Origin: Prunus persica
Lineage: Eukaryota > Streptophyta > Magnoliopsida > Rosales > Rosaceae
Reading direction: 5' to 3'
DNA: 64,000 bases
NCBI RefSeq assembly: GCF_000346465.2
Contig: NC_034012.1
Coordinates: forward strand, 7,835,689-7,899,688
Position 1 is the stretch's first letter; every line of letters starts with the position of its first letter. The position numbers and the translations under genes are program-made. Under the pieces are notes generated by a model. It worked only from the letters and a program-made list of their open reading frames with translations. It searched no databases and had not been told where the DNA came from. Shown piece by piece: positions 1 through 14,400 of the stretch.

Positions 1-171
1 GTAGTATAATACACAATTTACATTCAGCATAACCAAAGCTCACCTGCAAGTATGGTCCATGCTTTTGTTTCCTGTGTACAACATAGGAACAATCTTTTAA
101 AACAAATGGAATAATATACACACACACACATATACAACATCCAAAAGAGTTCACAAACTCATCCTTCTCAC

Positions 172-2621
172 CTTCTCTCCAGACGTAAAGTAAGTACGGA
201 GCCCCAAGATGCCATATGTTGCTCTGATAAGGTTCCCAAGACCACTTTCACTAACACCAAGAGATTCCAAAAATTCTGTTCTTTCTTCATATGGTAGTTC
301 CGTAAGCTCAGACTCGACCTGCAGGTGCAAACTTCCATAATTAAGGCAAACAAAAACAGTATGAACACAAATCTGCTAGTCTCGAACAAGGTAGCATTAA
401 TCCCCATCAAACATTACAAGCAGAGAGGCAGGCACAAGCTGTGAAAATTGTCACAATTTCAAACTATAATTAATACTTCTGTTCTGATGTATCCCCAAAC
501 CTGTGCTGAAATTGTCACTACTCCAGATTGCAACTCAGGAGCAATATTCATCACTTCTTTGACGTGAGGATTATGTCCAGGTTCAGCTAGATCAGATTCT
601 GCAACGTTAGCAACATATATAACCGGTTTCATTGTAAGCAAGCAAAGATGCTTTACAGCATCCTTTTCCAAATCTGTTAAAGCGACTGATCTTGCCGGTT
701 TCCCATCCAATAGTGCATGCTGAATTTTTTCTAAGGAAGACCTTTCTGCTTCCTCCTGAAATCAAAAGACTTTGTGTGCATCATTTTATAATTAATGAAG
801 GAGGAAAAAATTGAAGGGAAAGAGTGAGATGTTAGCACATACTTATGCACTGTACAGTAAGAGAGCAGTGGATAGTACTATACCTTAATTTTGGTTTGTG
901 AGTCTTTTGCCTTTCCTTTTTTGAGCTTATCCACTCTCTTCTCAATCTGCACTTCTTGTGAATAATACAATTTAGTTCAATCAGCTCATTCCATCCTACC
1001 AAGCTGCTATTATATCTTAAAAACAAATAACAGATATAGAATAGTCCTAGAAAGAAAAAAAGAAGAAGAGAGAGAGAGAGAGAGAGAGAGATTATAGATT
1101 TTAGGACAAGGAAGTGTAGCTACAAGCAAAAAAGTGCACATAAAAAAAAAAAAAAAAAAAAGGTACATCATCAACTTTGAACCATAAAATGGCTGCGCAT
1201 TTGAAAAGTATAGTTTGCATAAAACATATATATCTGTAGAGGGTCGTCTTATCTGCACAGCTAGGATAAGGCACTGTGATAGTTCACCACCTAAACCACT
1301 TCTCATAAATTTTAAATTGACAACCTCATGAATCAATTACCAGGCCTGGTGGCCATTATGTAAGTCAAATTTCAAATCAATTGGATTGAAAAATATACTA
1401 CCTATTTCAAAGCAGAAGCTAAAAGACCAACTAATTATCATAAAAGCAAAGAATCCAGAAAGTTCTCAGTCAGGATGTGGGATCAATCCACACCTCCAAA
1501 GCAGACAATGAATCAGGATCCACAACACCACAAGAACTAGGTAAATTTTTTTTTTTTTTAAGAGAAGAAAAAAATAGGTAAATGGGCTCCAGGTTGTGAT
1601 AGAAAGATGGTAAGTGAGTAGTAGAACAATGTTAATTAGAAAACCTGGTCCAGATCTGAGAAAATAAGCTCTAGGTTGATGACATCAATATCAGCCTTAG
1701 GATCAACTTTCCCATTCACATGAACAACATCATTATCTTCAAAACAGCGAACAACCTGAAACAACAATCAACGGGCCAATAATGATGTAGATCTAAAGAA
1801 GTAATGATGAAAAGCACTATGTATACTTAATAAAAAGATATGAAGGATTTACATAACTTGCTTCTTCTCTCCACTCTAAATTCAGACTATAAAAGATTTT
1901 ACATTCCAATGGTCCATTTTAACAAAAAAATTGTTATCTTAAATTCATATGACATTTTCTTTTATAAAAGCAGTATCCATCGCACTGGAAAAGGAGAGTC
2001 CTCAAACACTTATCTAGAGACCTCATAATGCACTGTCCAACTGACACAAGGCATATAATGATCAATCTTATTAACTAAACATAGAGGCGAAGCTGTGCTC
2101 CAAACTCCAATAAAAAGAACGCAAAACAGTTTATTTGTGATTCAAAATTTGGGAGGGGGGGGTTTGCTTCAAAACCTCTAAACAATAGCATCTTTAGTCA
2201 AGCTTAGTTAAATGTTTTTTGTTATGTGCAAAGAGCATTTTATTAAAATAAACAAATTTTGCAGTACCACAGAGGAACCTGATCAGTCAAGCAGATAAAA
2301 ACAATAAAAATGGAAAAGTAAAGAATAAGCAAGCTCCCACAAAAAATAAAATACAAATACACAAAAGATTTAACTGTTTCTTGTGATTATGCAGTCAGGT
2401 TCAGGTCCCAACTTAGTTTTCTTTCTCATCCTAACCAAACAAGATTCTAGCTCGCACTAAAATGCACCAGCATGTCACACGTTCACAAACTTTCTATTGT
2501 CATCTGCCATGAGTTTAAGAAATCAGTACAAAATGGTCTCTTCTCAACGAGCAACTAACCTACACACGCGCGTGCACGCACACACACACACCCACACGCA
2601 CACTCACTCTCAACGAGCGAC

Positions 2622-2656
<35 letters not shown>

Positions 2657-3878
2657 TAAACAAGATTCTAGCTCGCACTAAAATGCAGCAGCATGTCACA
2701 TGTTCACAAACTTTCTATTGTCATCTGCCATGAGTTTAAGAAATCAGTGCAAAATGGTCTCTTGTCAACAAGCAACTAACCTACCTCTCTCTCGCTCTCT
2801 CAGACACACACACACACAAATATTAAGTAACATAACAAAAGAATCCATTAAGGAAAACAGGATTTTGAGGAACGAGAAAAAGATGATAATCACACATGAA
2901 CACAAGCATAAATTAATGGATAGAAACCTGAAGTATGGAGTCCACTTCGCGAATATTTGATAAAAATTTATTCCCTAACCCCTGAAAGTAATGAAATTAA
3001 GAAAATAAATTCAGCTGAGGCATTCTAACATATTTGCAATGGAACTTAAAAATGAAAACGGCAAAAGAATAAATAATTAACCAGGCAATGTTACCTCCCC
3101 TTGACTGGCACCCTTGACAAGGCCAGCAATATCTACAAGTTCTATAGATGCTGGGACTGCTCGCTGAGATTTGCTGAGATCAGAAAGTACATTGAGACGT
3201 GGATCTGGAACTGCGACAATTCCTACATTCGGCTCTATCGTGCAAAATGGAAAATTGGCAGCTTGAGCCTTACCATTCTCAACCTACACTCGCAAAATCT
3301 TTTTAATATAAAAACTATGTATTACTCATATCAGTAAAGGAGGTAGAAATCCAGATTCACAATATAACAACCATTATGGGTATATAGCTACTGGTGCAAA
3401 GTATGCTGTCACAAAATAAAAATATGATCTTTTTGTCTTAAAATCAGAATGTGCACTAAGATAAGCTGAGTGTTCCTTCAACATAATTCATGCAGTTCAC
3501 TACAATTCTACAGTGCAATCCCCAATTTGAGTTGCAAGTGAAAAAGATAGATAAGTAAGCACAAACAAACAGATAAACATCTCAAATTCAAATGGAAATA
3601 TGAGTTATCCTTGCTTGTATTATTTAAGCAACCAAACAGAGAGACAAAGGGTTTGTAGGACATACAACGGCATTGAAAAGAGTGGACTTGCCGACATTAG
3701 GGAGGCCAACGATGCCGGCTTTGAGGCTCATGCTTATCTTGGATGAGGACGCAGCAGAGAAGCGCCGCCCTCTGCTTAAACCAGTCCCTATGACTCCCAT
3801 CAACTGATAATGGTTCCTCTGCCTCACTGGAACAAGGAGAGATGGAAGTAGCTGACTGCATAATGTTATACGAGCCAT
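172..3878 (-). CDS. YchF/OBG-like P-loop ATPase, organelle-targeted, 3' part outside window
   Basis: Exons on the minus strand: 3666-3878, 3095-3283, 2928-2981, 1645-1755, 884-946, 501-755, 172-318. All junctions are in phase 0 and the 344 residues read without a stop. The first ~50 residues are basic and Ser-rich, like a plastid or mitochondrial transit peptide. The P-loop GLPNVGKST is at residues 58-66 and the G3 motif DIAG at about 122-125. The G4 position reads NVAE (260-263) instead of NKxD. That is the known YchF/OLA1 signature and explains why this family prefers ATP to GTP. The family binds ribosomes and acts in translation and stress responses. I chose the ATG at 3878 because it opens the transit peptide; an earlier in-frame codon at 3935 is not needed. 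The C-terminal TGS region must lie left of position 1; bases 1-171 hold only intron. Introns carry (GA)n near 1068-1090, an A-tract at 1141-1160 and a local duplication. Confidence 0.9.
2437..2783. repeat. 221-bp tandem duplication with CA microsatellites inside an intron
   Basis: A block starting at 2437 (AACAAGATTCTAGCTCGCAC) is repeated 221 bp later at 2658. About 125 bp of each copy match with few changes. The two copies are separated by long (CA)n runs, and a further CA run follows the second copy. It lies in the third intron of the YchF gene and should be length-variable. Confidence 0.85.
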
Positions 3879-4530
3879 TGGAGCTTCGAAAGAACCACAG
3901 AACCAGACAGATAAAGAGAGCAAAGCCGAGTTCAATTTATCTGTTGCTGGGAAATGTGTGTATACATATTAAGAGGGAAATTGAGATTATTTATTTATTT
4001 ATTTCACTGAATTTTTCTTTTTGACATAAAGGAACCCTTTTTTTTTCTTTTTTTCTTTTTTGGGATCGAATTCCTATGCCCCCCAAAAAAAAAATTACTC
4101 CTTTTTCATGTTCGAGAGAAACAACTCATATTTTAATTAGGTCTCGCAACATGTCGTGTTAAGGTAACGAGTTAGAAATCTCCAGTACGAATATGATCCG
4201 TTTATTACACGGGTAATAGAACTCAACTCATGTAACCATAAATTATGTATTGAGTTAAATTGTTATTTAAGTTAGCTTTTTAAAAAAAAAAAACTTGTTT
4301 AACTTGTTGATCCCTTTAACCCATTTTGTAGGGAAAAAACTTGAAATTTGTATGTACTTATTGTGGCTAGTGTTTGAATCTAAGCTAATTTGATTTCATT
4401 TGAATTAATTCGCGTGGTGAATTTGAACCTTGGATTTCTTTTTGGTTACATTAGGAGGAAAGAAACCATGGGGTTTGATTATGGGTATCAAGCAGGGGGG
4501 GAACCACTATGGCAATCCCGCATTGGCAAC

Positions 4531-5022
4531 TAGGGGTGGGCATCAGGACCGGAATACCGGAACACTTGAACCGGACTGGATAAAATAAATCGGAAAAAAA
4601 ATCGATTGACCAAAAAAAGTCAACAGACTGGATCGAAACCAAACCAAACCGATTCCAACCAGTTTTGGTTTCGATTTTACACAGCACCAAACTGACCGGA
4701 CCGAACTGAACCGATTGTAGTTTTTTATTTTATTTTATTACAAAATTTTTAAAAATCCAATGCTATATTTTAAATTTTGTAATTAATATTTTTCCAAGTT
4801 CAACTTCAAAAAATTTCTCATTGTATGAATTGGATCATTTGTTAATTTTTAAGCCAAAAAAATAACTTTTTTTTTTGAAAAAAATTAATTAATAATCCTG
4901 TGCAAAACCCGAACCGGCCAGTTTTTTAAAAAAATTTACTTAAACCGGACCGGTTAAATAATATCGGTTCCAATTTTGATTTGAGGTGAGAATCAAACCG
5001 AACTGGACTGTACCCACCCCTA
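4531..5022. mobile_element. Non-autonomous hAT element (MITE) with perfect 8-bp TSD
   Basis: The element begins TAGGGGTGGGCA and ends with the near-inverse TGTACCCACCCCTA. It is flanked on both sides by the 8-bp direct repeat TTGGCAAC (4523-4530 and 5023-5030). Eight-base target duplications and short G-rich inverted ends are typical of hAT elements. The 492-bp interior has no ORF and holds scattered ACCGGACCGG-type runs. A diverged relative in the opposite orientation is split across 33730-40797. Confidence 0.9.
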
Positions 5023-5185
5023 TTGGCAACTCTGAATTTCTTTCAATATAAAGAAAAGCAGTACAAGTAGACTAATACCTAAAACTCATTAACATGACAA
5101 AGATATGTGACTCTAATACCTGGGATATTAGAGGAGTGGGATTCGAACACATGATGTCAAATAAAATGCATGGTAACTGCTCTTA

Positions 5186-6815
5186 GACACACACCTCTTT
5201 AATATGTCTTTTAGATGAAAACTTGTCCATTTATGTCGTAACATGCTCATATTAATTGTCTTTAACAAGCTTGCTCAAAGTGCCACACTTGAATGGATTG
5301 ATTCACCGATTTACATTCCATAAGGGCCTCCAAACAACTAAAAACATATTTTGTAATATGACATAAATAGTCATTTTGATTTTTTTTTTTTGGTTATAAG
5401 AATTAAGGGGTTCTTAGATATAAGTCTAAAACGATTAGCTGTCATTGGGTTTAGTCCACGCATTTTTGGTTTTAGATGTAAATCCTTTGACTTTTATTAT
5501 TCTTTTTATTGTGTCGATTTTACCCTTTGAGGTACATAAGGAAAACTAAATTTACTGAATTATTTACTTGTAATTAAATTTCAAATTTTAAATTTGGAAT
5601 TCTTTCATTGATAATATTTACCTAATATATGGGTAAAATACAAATTAATCAATTGAAGTAAAGGCCCACATATTATACTAATCAATTTGGCAAGCACCCA
5701 CATTAAATTATGTATCTAACATAGGTAAATAGTGTTCTTATTAGCAACGGAAAAAACTTAGTGATAAATCGTGTTACCTATAAGTCATGAACATAAATTA
5801 GAATACTACCTATAAGTTAGAAACATAAAATAAGTCAGATACAAGACAAATAAAATTATATGTTACCTATAAAAAAATGTACATAAAATACTATTATTCA
5901 TTGTCTAAAATATGAAAAAACAAATATATACCCATGCAATAGGCAATATGACAATATACCTGTACCATAGGATAATTTATCTATAAGAGTATATACTATA
6001 CCTCTACCATAGGGTGAACAAAAATTAAAATAATGGCATATAAATTCTCATCTTATCATTTTAGACAATAGGGATATAATAGGAACAAAAAAATTTAAAT
6101 ACAAATAAGTTAAATACAAAAGTTTGAATCAACATGTCAAATATGAAATGTAATCTACGTGGCAAACTAGTCAAAGAACTTGTATCAATAAACAATAATT
6201 CGAGGACTAAACCCAATTATTAGTTGGATTTTTGGACCTCTATCAACTTTTCTAAAGAATTAAATTATATTAAACATCTACATCAACGTGTATAAAGGCA
6301 TTTTAAGTATTTCCTAAGGAAGCATGTCATATATGCTTTCTCGTCAAGCTCTTCCAAGTCAACATACAAAAAACCATTTGATTTTGAATGGAATGTTATT
6401 ACATAATTCTAATATTCGAACACTATAATCACTCTATGTGCATGGACAATTGCTCTTAGACACACGACTCTTCAATATATCTTTCGAGTGAAAACTTATC
6501 TATTTATTTCGTAATATGCTCATATTAATTGTCTTTAACAAGCTTGCCCGCAGTACCACACTTGCATGGATTGATTCACACATTTACCTTCCATAAGCTC
6601 ATCCAAAAGACTAAGAGTATATTTTGTAATATGACATAAATAGACAACAATGTCATTTTGATTTTTTCTATTTTGTTATGAAAATTAAATTGTATTATAA
6701 ACATATACAGCAACGTGTATACAGGTATTTTAAGTAATTCATGAAGAAGAATTTCAAATATGTATTCTCGTCAAGCTCTTCCAAATCAACATATAAAAAG
6801 CCATTGAATGGAATG
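5186..6815. repeat. Diverged direct duplication (copy A 5186-5406 + 6255-6395; copy B 6446-6815)
   Basis: Bases from about 5186 (GACACACACCTCTTTAATAT) match bases from about 6450 in the same order and orientation, through the CTTTAACAAGCTTGC and GACATAAATAG blocks. Copy A is interrupted at 5407-6254 and resumes with the AACGTGTATA and CTCGTCAAGCTCTTCCAA blocks. Copy B is uninterrupted. No coding potential is visible. The stretch from 6816 to 7515 is AT-rich with a purine run (about 7290-7335) and A-tracts, and I see no gene there. Confidence 0.75.
5407..6254. mobile_element. 848-bp inserted element with 9-bp TSD, Mutator-like by TSD length
   Basis: The insert is bounded by the direct repeat AAGAATTAA (5398-5406 and 6255-6263). 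The duplicated copy at 6446-6815 has the corresponding site without the insert. Near each end, in opposite orientation, lies ATTGGGTTTAGTCC with similar neighbouring bases, giving subterminal inverted repeats. No transposase ORF. A 9-bp duplication suggests a Mutator-like element, but terminal repeats at the extreme ends are weak, so the class is inferred. Confidence 0.65.
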
Positions 6816-7437
6816 TTAAAGACATGAATACAAAAGCATTAGTAAACAAACTCTTACTCTATGTTGATGGGAAAATGAGATTACACAGTATTTTTTGACT
6901 TAATCTTTTTTATTTTTTATTTTATTTTTAATTTTAAGACATTTTAAATTCAACTCAGTATTCTTTGAACACATTATCTTACTTTTTACGTACAAATCAT
7001 TACAATTTAAGTCACTATTGTCACGTCATAATAGTGCATGTGAATATCCAAACAAGAGCACATTATATTTGTTATTAGTTTTCAAAATCACATTCCTTTA
7101 CTTCCAAATTCTTCCTATTCCATTCATTTTTATTCTAATCAACATTGCTATTTATTTTATTATATTTCAATGTTCATTACAATACCTAAACATACAATAA
7201 TTCCAATTATGGGTGTCCTTGTGACGATGCATGTCTCACCTCATCTCTACTTTGGTCCATATAAATTAAGAATGCTACAAAACCAATCAATGAAAAAGAA
7301 AAAGAAAAGGAAAAGGAAAAGGAAGAAAAAGAGACAGATAGATGCATCTCCTTTTCAACCCAGCCTTTTTCTATTTGCATACAATGCAAGCCACCACCAT
7401 CAACCTCCCATAATTGTGGCCATACAACAAAACCAAC

Positions 7438-7473
<36 letters not shown>

Positions 7474-7515
7474 GAGCATTTTCATTACCACTCTCTGCCT
7501 TTTTTTGTCTTTTAA

Positions 7516-7951
7516 GAGCACTTCCAACGGATAGCCCGGCCCTGGTAAGAAATGCAAATGTAGTTCCAGCGATACAAAACAGCTTAGGCAAGGCGTGGGC
7601 TCCACCAAGTCCTGGCAAGCCCGAAGGCAAGAAGAACCCGAGCTGTTGTCTAAGGACTGTGATGTCAATAACGAATTTTTTTAAAAACGATCGAAAAAGA
7701 TTCTAAAAAAATACCAAAAAATTCAAAATTTTTTTAAATTATAAATACATAACCATATTCTTCACTTTTCACACCAAAACTATATACAAATTCCTCTTCT
7801 CGTATCCCATGTGAATAGTAGTTATTCTTGGATTACCATGACAATGGATGGAAAACTAACAAAAAAATGACTAAGACATACACTATTTATATAAATAGTA
7901 ACAAATTTGACTCTTTTTATCTTTTGCCATGACAAATAAGTGAAAATGCTC
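7516..7951. mobile_element. PIF/Harbinger-like MITE
   Basis: The left end is GAGCACTTCCAAC and the right end is the imperfect inverse of GAGCATTTTCACT. Both are flanked by TAA (7513-7515, 7952-7954), the 3-bp target duplication expected for PIF/Harbinger elements. No coding capacity. It sits about 480 bp upstream of the PAT1 start codon, so it may lie in or near that promoter. The bases between it and the ATG show no further gene. Confidence 0.6.
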
Positions 7952-8435
7952 TAACATTTTGAACAACGAGTTTTTTTAACAATAACCATTCTCAGAAATA
8001 TATAAATATATTGTCACCTCACCGTCCTCTCTTTATTTTATCAGTCCCGATCCAAAAAAAAGTCCCGATCCAATTCCAGTTAATAAATAATAAAAAAACT
8101 TATTCAAAAAAAAAACTCAATCTTTATCCCCTGCCTAGGGTTATCTCGTCTTACAAATCCAACCCAGAAAAAAGAAGGCTTTGCCAAAGCCATGAATACC
8201 TGTACCCAACCCACTGTACAGATCTTCTCACCAGCTTTTCTGTTACCATCTTAGCAGAAACCTTGCACAAATTTCAGCTTAAAGGGTTTTTGCTTCTCTT
8301 TTTTTAGATGCAAATTTTGCTTCGGAGATTCAGTTACTGATTATTGTGAGGGTTTTAGTTTACTGGGTTCAGTTCTGTTTTCGTGTTCTTTGATTAGATT
8401 TAAATATACAGTGGAGATATAGAAGAGTGTAGGAT

Positions 8436-11400
8436 ATGGAAGGGTTTGAGAGTAGGGGTAGTGTTCAAGAGGCTACCTGCTCCGTCCCTCAAGATCTCAA
8501 CCAATTGCAACTTAATACCTCAGGTTCGCTTCTCTTAGCTTTCTGAGATTCTTCTTTTATTATTATTTTTTCCTGCTTTGCTTTGCGTTTGTGGGTTGTA
8601 GTCTGTTTTATAGATCTGGGTTCTGTTTAGCTGCTGAGAAAACTGAGAAAATTTAAACCGTGAATTGGTTATTGGAATTTGCTACTGATTACTATAAGCC
8701 AAAAGGAATAGTGTGGATTGTTGAATTCAAAGGGTTTTCGGCCACCCTCTGTTGTGTTGTTCACTTTGGTGTTTGGACTCTTTTTGATGCGTTGTTGTTT
8801 AATTGTAGCTATAACCTACTTTGTTTTTCATATTAAGCTTTGAATAAGTTTTGGACGGTGCTCACCTATATTTTGTTGCAGTTAATACTTGAAAGTATAA
8901 ATATGATTTCAGTAATGTCTTTCAAATGAAAAGAATGTTAGTAAGACTCAGAGTCAATCTGAGGTTTCCATACTTCATAATAGTTCCTTAAAAATAAGAA
9001 ATCCCCAACTTAATCAATTATGTAGTTAATTGCATACAAGTTTCAATTCTATGTGTAAATGTGTTTTACGCAGCAATATATTTTTCATGAGTTGTTTGGC
9101 TTGTTGAATATATAGTGGCATGGTGCTTTATTGGAAAGGTGATTTTTTTTCCTCCTCCACGATGCAATTATTTGGAGCATCATTTAATTCTTCTTTTGAC
9201 TTTGAGTTCTTTCTTTGTGCAGGAGATGCGGTATTTGATGCATCACAATATGCATTTTTTGGTAAAGATTCTGTTGAGGAAGTTGAGTTGGGAGGTTTAG
9301 ATGAAGAGGAGGCTCCAGTTGGGTTTGATGAGGAGGAGTTTCTATATGATAGAGAACAGGTTAAACCTTTTTCTTCACTGATTTTTATGACAATCGCTTC
9401 GGAACAACTTTTTATTATTTTTGGGTATTGAATGTCTTTATTTAGTATTTGGAAGTTATATGGACTTGATGTCATGAAATCATATTTCTTTTTTTGTGAC
9501 TTTTTTCAAAATTTTAGGAATTTCCTCTGCTTCAAAATTGCATGATAGAGTCTTAGACCTTTTAAGTCACAACAGTACTTGTTGGGAGATTTATGAAAGA
9601 TTTCATTTGTATTCAATTAAATTGGGTTATGCATTTTGATTAAGAAACTCATTTAGGTTTTTTTGGGTGTGGATCTATTGCTTCCTTTGCATGCTGTTAC
9701 TTATATATGTTTGATGTTATAACCTCATAAAAAGATTTAGAAGTGTGGCTGTCTTCGTTTCTATACTTTCAAGAAGTGTTGCTTCTGTCATCATGTTTGT
9801 GCTGAGAGATGAATACCCTTTTTTGTTGCCTTACTGGCCTCTGCTTATTCTTCCTTTCTGGTCTACTACTCCATTTATTCCTTGCTGGAAATTTGATTAG
9901 ATAAGCTTTTCTGTGAATTTTTATAGTTGTGTAGATTTTCATTGTTTTTTGCAGGAGATTTAGGTGTTTCCTTTGTTTGTGGAATAAATGACAAAAGAAA
10001 GAAACTCTTCTCTTCCTAAATTTTCACTGTAGTAGGTGTTCAATGGCAGGAAGGGGGCGGGTGTAAATTTTGATATTGATTGATAATGCCCAAGTGCAAG
10101 AAATTCCAATTGGTTGAACTGACTGTTGTTTTCTTATTGGCAGGGTGACGTATCTCTATCTGATATTGATGATCTGTCCTTAACCTTTGAGAAGGTTAGT
10201 TTACTACAGATTTGATGATGCAGGTGGTCAAAATGCATGATTTTGTTTAATATTCTGGATTAACATGAAGGATCTTCTGAATTAGTTATGATGTTTTGTG
10301 TTCAATTTTCTTTTTCACAATGAGTGAGGGAATTCCAAGATTGCGAATTTACTAATGATATGCATGGAATACAATTAAGTATATGTAAAATAATGGCCTT
10401 AATGTGAGCTGTGTACTTTGGGAACCAAGATGAATGTGGGGAAAATAGTGTTTAGCATCTCCTAGATTCCTGTGTTTTATTTCAACGAGTCTTATATTTC
10501 TCCTAATTTCTTTTATAAAAAACATGCTGGCAACTCAGTTATTGGTAAAATAAGGATTTGAATTATTTCATCGTTTTTGAATTTGTGTATGTTAAGATAT
10601 GACATGAAGTGTGGTGTTTCCCTCCAAGCCACCAATATACGACGTGAAGTGTGGTATATATATTCTTAGACTTTGGACGGCGGTGGCCATAGCTGTGGTA
10701 GTGTCGGTGCCCTAGGTATTTCATGGAGGGATAGACTACAGGTTTTGTTTTTAGTTTTTTGGTTTTTTTTTTTGGGGTATTAAAAGGTGGGTTGGGTGAG
10801 TAGTTTGGAGCGTTGCAATAGCAACATCCTCATTGGTGGTGGCCGGAGTATAGACCAACTGATAAAGAAAAATGAATCTTAGGTGATTGAAGGATCTCAT
10901 AATATATACTTGAGGGGACAATGCTGTAGTGTCTCTACTGCCCTCCTCAAGCAGAAGAGAAGATACTAGGCCTTAGGTTTAAGTCTCACCAATAGTATAT
11001 GGCTCAATTGCTCCTGTTATTTGATCCATTCACTTCACCGTTTTTGTAGTTTTGCATTATTGTGACACATTTTTGTTTAAGAAAAGGTTAAATTATCGGC
11101 TGATTCTTTGGGCTGTGGAGTGGGATTTTGGCCAATGAACATTTGGGTCTCCCATTGGGGATAATCCAAGAGCCACTAGTATTTGGCAACTGGTTGTAAA
11201 GAAGGTGGCTTTGAAGATTCCCATGTTGGAAGAGGGCCCGAGTATTGGTAACTTAGTGATAAAAAAAAAGAGTTTTGTTAGGGCAGTGGCTTTGGAGATT
11301 CTCACCCTAGAAGAAGAGGCTTATGGCACTTGTTGATGAAAATTAGTTCAGAGCTCTAGCAGAAGTCTGTCAAAGCATATTTCTCAAGGGGTCAAATCTT

Positions 11401-14400
11401 TTTCAAGTTGCTGCAATCTGTGGGAACTCTGTTTCCTATGCTGTATTGTTACCAAGGTATCACAATGTTTTTATCTCAAGGCTGGTGGTTCTTACATTTA
11501 CGGAATATTGGGTTTGGAAGGAATTTGAATGAGCAGGAAGTGGGATAGCTGTCAGCTTTGTTGCTGATCCTGGAAAGGGTGCATTTGTGTCTCCACACAG
11601 GGCTGATATAAGAAAATGAGCTAGGATGTTCAGATAAGTTATCATGCAAATCTTTTGGCAGGTACTTGAGTGATAATGTAGATGCTATCTCCTTTCGGCA
11701 GATTTGGAAGTAAAAGGTGTCACTTAAAGTGAAGGTTTTTTCTGGGATTGTGGCACATCGGAAGGTCAATACATGTGATATTTCAAAGAAGGCCTAGAAT
11801 GGACCTACCTTCACATTGGTGCATCTTGTGCAAAAAGGGGTGAGAAGGTGTTGCGCATGCCTTCCTTTCTGTCATGTTGCATGATATTTGTGGCATAGAG
11901 TATTCTTAGAGGTGAGGCCGAGCTGGGTAGTCCCCAGAGGATTTTTGCTATACCTTATGAAGAACAGGAAGTGTTAGGGAGAGGGAAGAAAGTGAAAGGC
12001 TTATGTGCGTGGCAGTTATTGAGGCATCATGGTTGGAGAGATGTTTCTGAAGATATTAAGGGCCCTGCTGGGGAGAACTTCGGGAGACAGTTTGGTTTTG
12101 GGCTTCTCTATGGGCATGATCAGTTACAGATGAATATAGGGACCCTTCCTTTTGTGCTATTTATATAGACTGGAAGGCAGCTGTGTGTTCATTATAAGTT
12201 AGGTTGAATGTGATTATCTTTGGCTTCCTGTGCTGTACATAAGTTCATGTGTAGGGGTGGACTTTAAGTCGACTGTAGTGCTCATTTTTTCTTCTACATA
12301 ATAAAAGTGTGTTTCTTCTCCAAAAAATCGAATGACTCTTGTCTTGTATTTGTTCTCAATCTTTCTATTCTTGTGATTGAATACCCTGTATATGCTTTAA
12401 AGATTTTTTTTTTGGGGGGTAATGTTGAAGTCATTAATTTTCATAATCTAATATTTCATTTTGTTCCTTAATGCCTATAAGTTAAGTTAACTTGATTGTG
12501 GACTATATACTAGTAATTGGGATTGATAGTTTCATGACGAGAAGTGAAAGGAACATAGTTCTGACTATCCCTCAGGCTTCTGATAATGGAGCCTGTTTGT
12601 TTGGAGCTTGTCAGGAGTTCATGATCCAATAAAATGTGAATGAAAATGTACTGCCGCTGATGGACCTGGATATATCTTTTTGTAGTGCAGCATTCCTCTT
12701 CTTGAGACCTGTTTCAGCGTCATTAGGCATATCCTTTCTGAGTTGTCTTATGTTTAGGACACAATTCATTGCATAGTGTTAGTCATAGGAGCCGCACTGT
12801 GATTTGGACATCCTGGTAACTGTGAATAATTGTTTCCCCTGAACATCTGTTGTTGTTGTTATATTTATGGGTTGAGAGCTTAAATTGTGCATAGTAACAA
12901 GTGTGGAAGAATGATATCTTAGTTTCAAATCGGCAACACATAAGCCTTTTGTTACAGTTTTTAACTTTATCATTCGGTCTTTATATATTTCTGTTCTTAA
13001 AAGATATTTTTTAAATTCTAGATGTCTGTATTATTATTTCTCTTTTACATCTTAGTTATTTGTCTATGGTGGTTTTTGGGGTTTGATATGATTATTCTTA
13101 TTGGAGCACTATCAAGTCAAATAACCTACAGTTGGATATATATAGGCTAATTGGGTTTTAGTTATAGACTTGTACCCTGAGGCTTAGGTCTAGTGAATAT
13201 AGTTGTTATCTGTCTGGAATTGTTTATATAAAGAACTAATTTTGGTTGGTGGTGTCAGATACCAAATGTCTCCTCTTGTTTTTGTGCTCTAAGTCACATA
13301 TTTTTTTTCTTCTGTTGCAGTTAAACAAAGATGTTAGTGGAACAAGGCGTGCTGGAGTAATTGGGGATAGAGGATCCAGAGAAAGTGAGTGAAAATGTTG
13401 CATCTCTCTTTTTGCTATGTTGCTGTAACCCTGCCTCAAACCTGGTCCTGTATAGACTCAATTCCTTTCGGTTGATTGCAAAGCCTTCATTTTTTTTAAT
13501 CATCTGCATTTATTCTTATTTAATGGTTGCTGCTGAAATCTAGTAAAGTAAGTTATAGATGTAGCTAGGATATTCAAGTAAGTTCCTGTTAGGTTGGATC
13601 TATGCTATGTTATGACGTGAAACCTAGAGTGAAAATATTTACTTTTGACCGTTTGGTTTTGACATGTTCATCATTCTATCCTGTTGAAAAGTTCTAGTGT
13701 ATTTTAGCAATGATGAAAATTGAACTAGACGTATCCCGTGTTTAGAATGAGTTGAAGTCCAATATCGATGAATGTTAAGTTTATTGTTTCTGTTACAAGA
13801 TATCAGTAGTAACTATACCATGCTCGCAATTCATCATGAAAATTTCTTTAAAGTGAAGGCACTGTTGTGTCTTTGAGGACTTCTTATTGAATATATTGTA
13901 CGTTGATGTTTATAAACTTTCTAATAAGGACATGTTTCTTTCAGGTTCATCTGCTGCTGAATGGGCACAGGAACATTTCCCTAACTGGATTGATGAAGAT
14001 ATATTGGATGCTGAAAGCCTTCAGGATGGGAAACGATGGTCTTCACAACCGTTTTCTTCTTCTGCACGTCCCACAGAATCATTGGCTTTGTACAGAACTT
14101 CTTCATATCCTGAGCCCCAACAGCAGCAGCAGCAGCAGCAGCCGCATCATCATCAACATTTTTCCAGTGAACCAATTCTGGTGCCAAAATCTGGTTTCAC
14201 TTCATATCCTCCCCCAGGTGGCATCTCTCAGCAGGCTTCGCCAAACCGCCAATCAAGCCACCTGAACCCATATCTTGCTGGTGGACCCCAGGGGGGATTA
14301 TCTTCACCAAACCACTCTCCTTACTCTAACTCTCAACTTCAAATGACTGGATTACCTCATGGATCACATTTTGGTGGAAATTTGCCTCAGCTTACTTCTG

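Noticed and set aside
7170..7706. 178-codon ORF with long Lys runs
   Set aside because: It crosses purine microsatellites and the left end of a MITE; low-complexity artefact.
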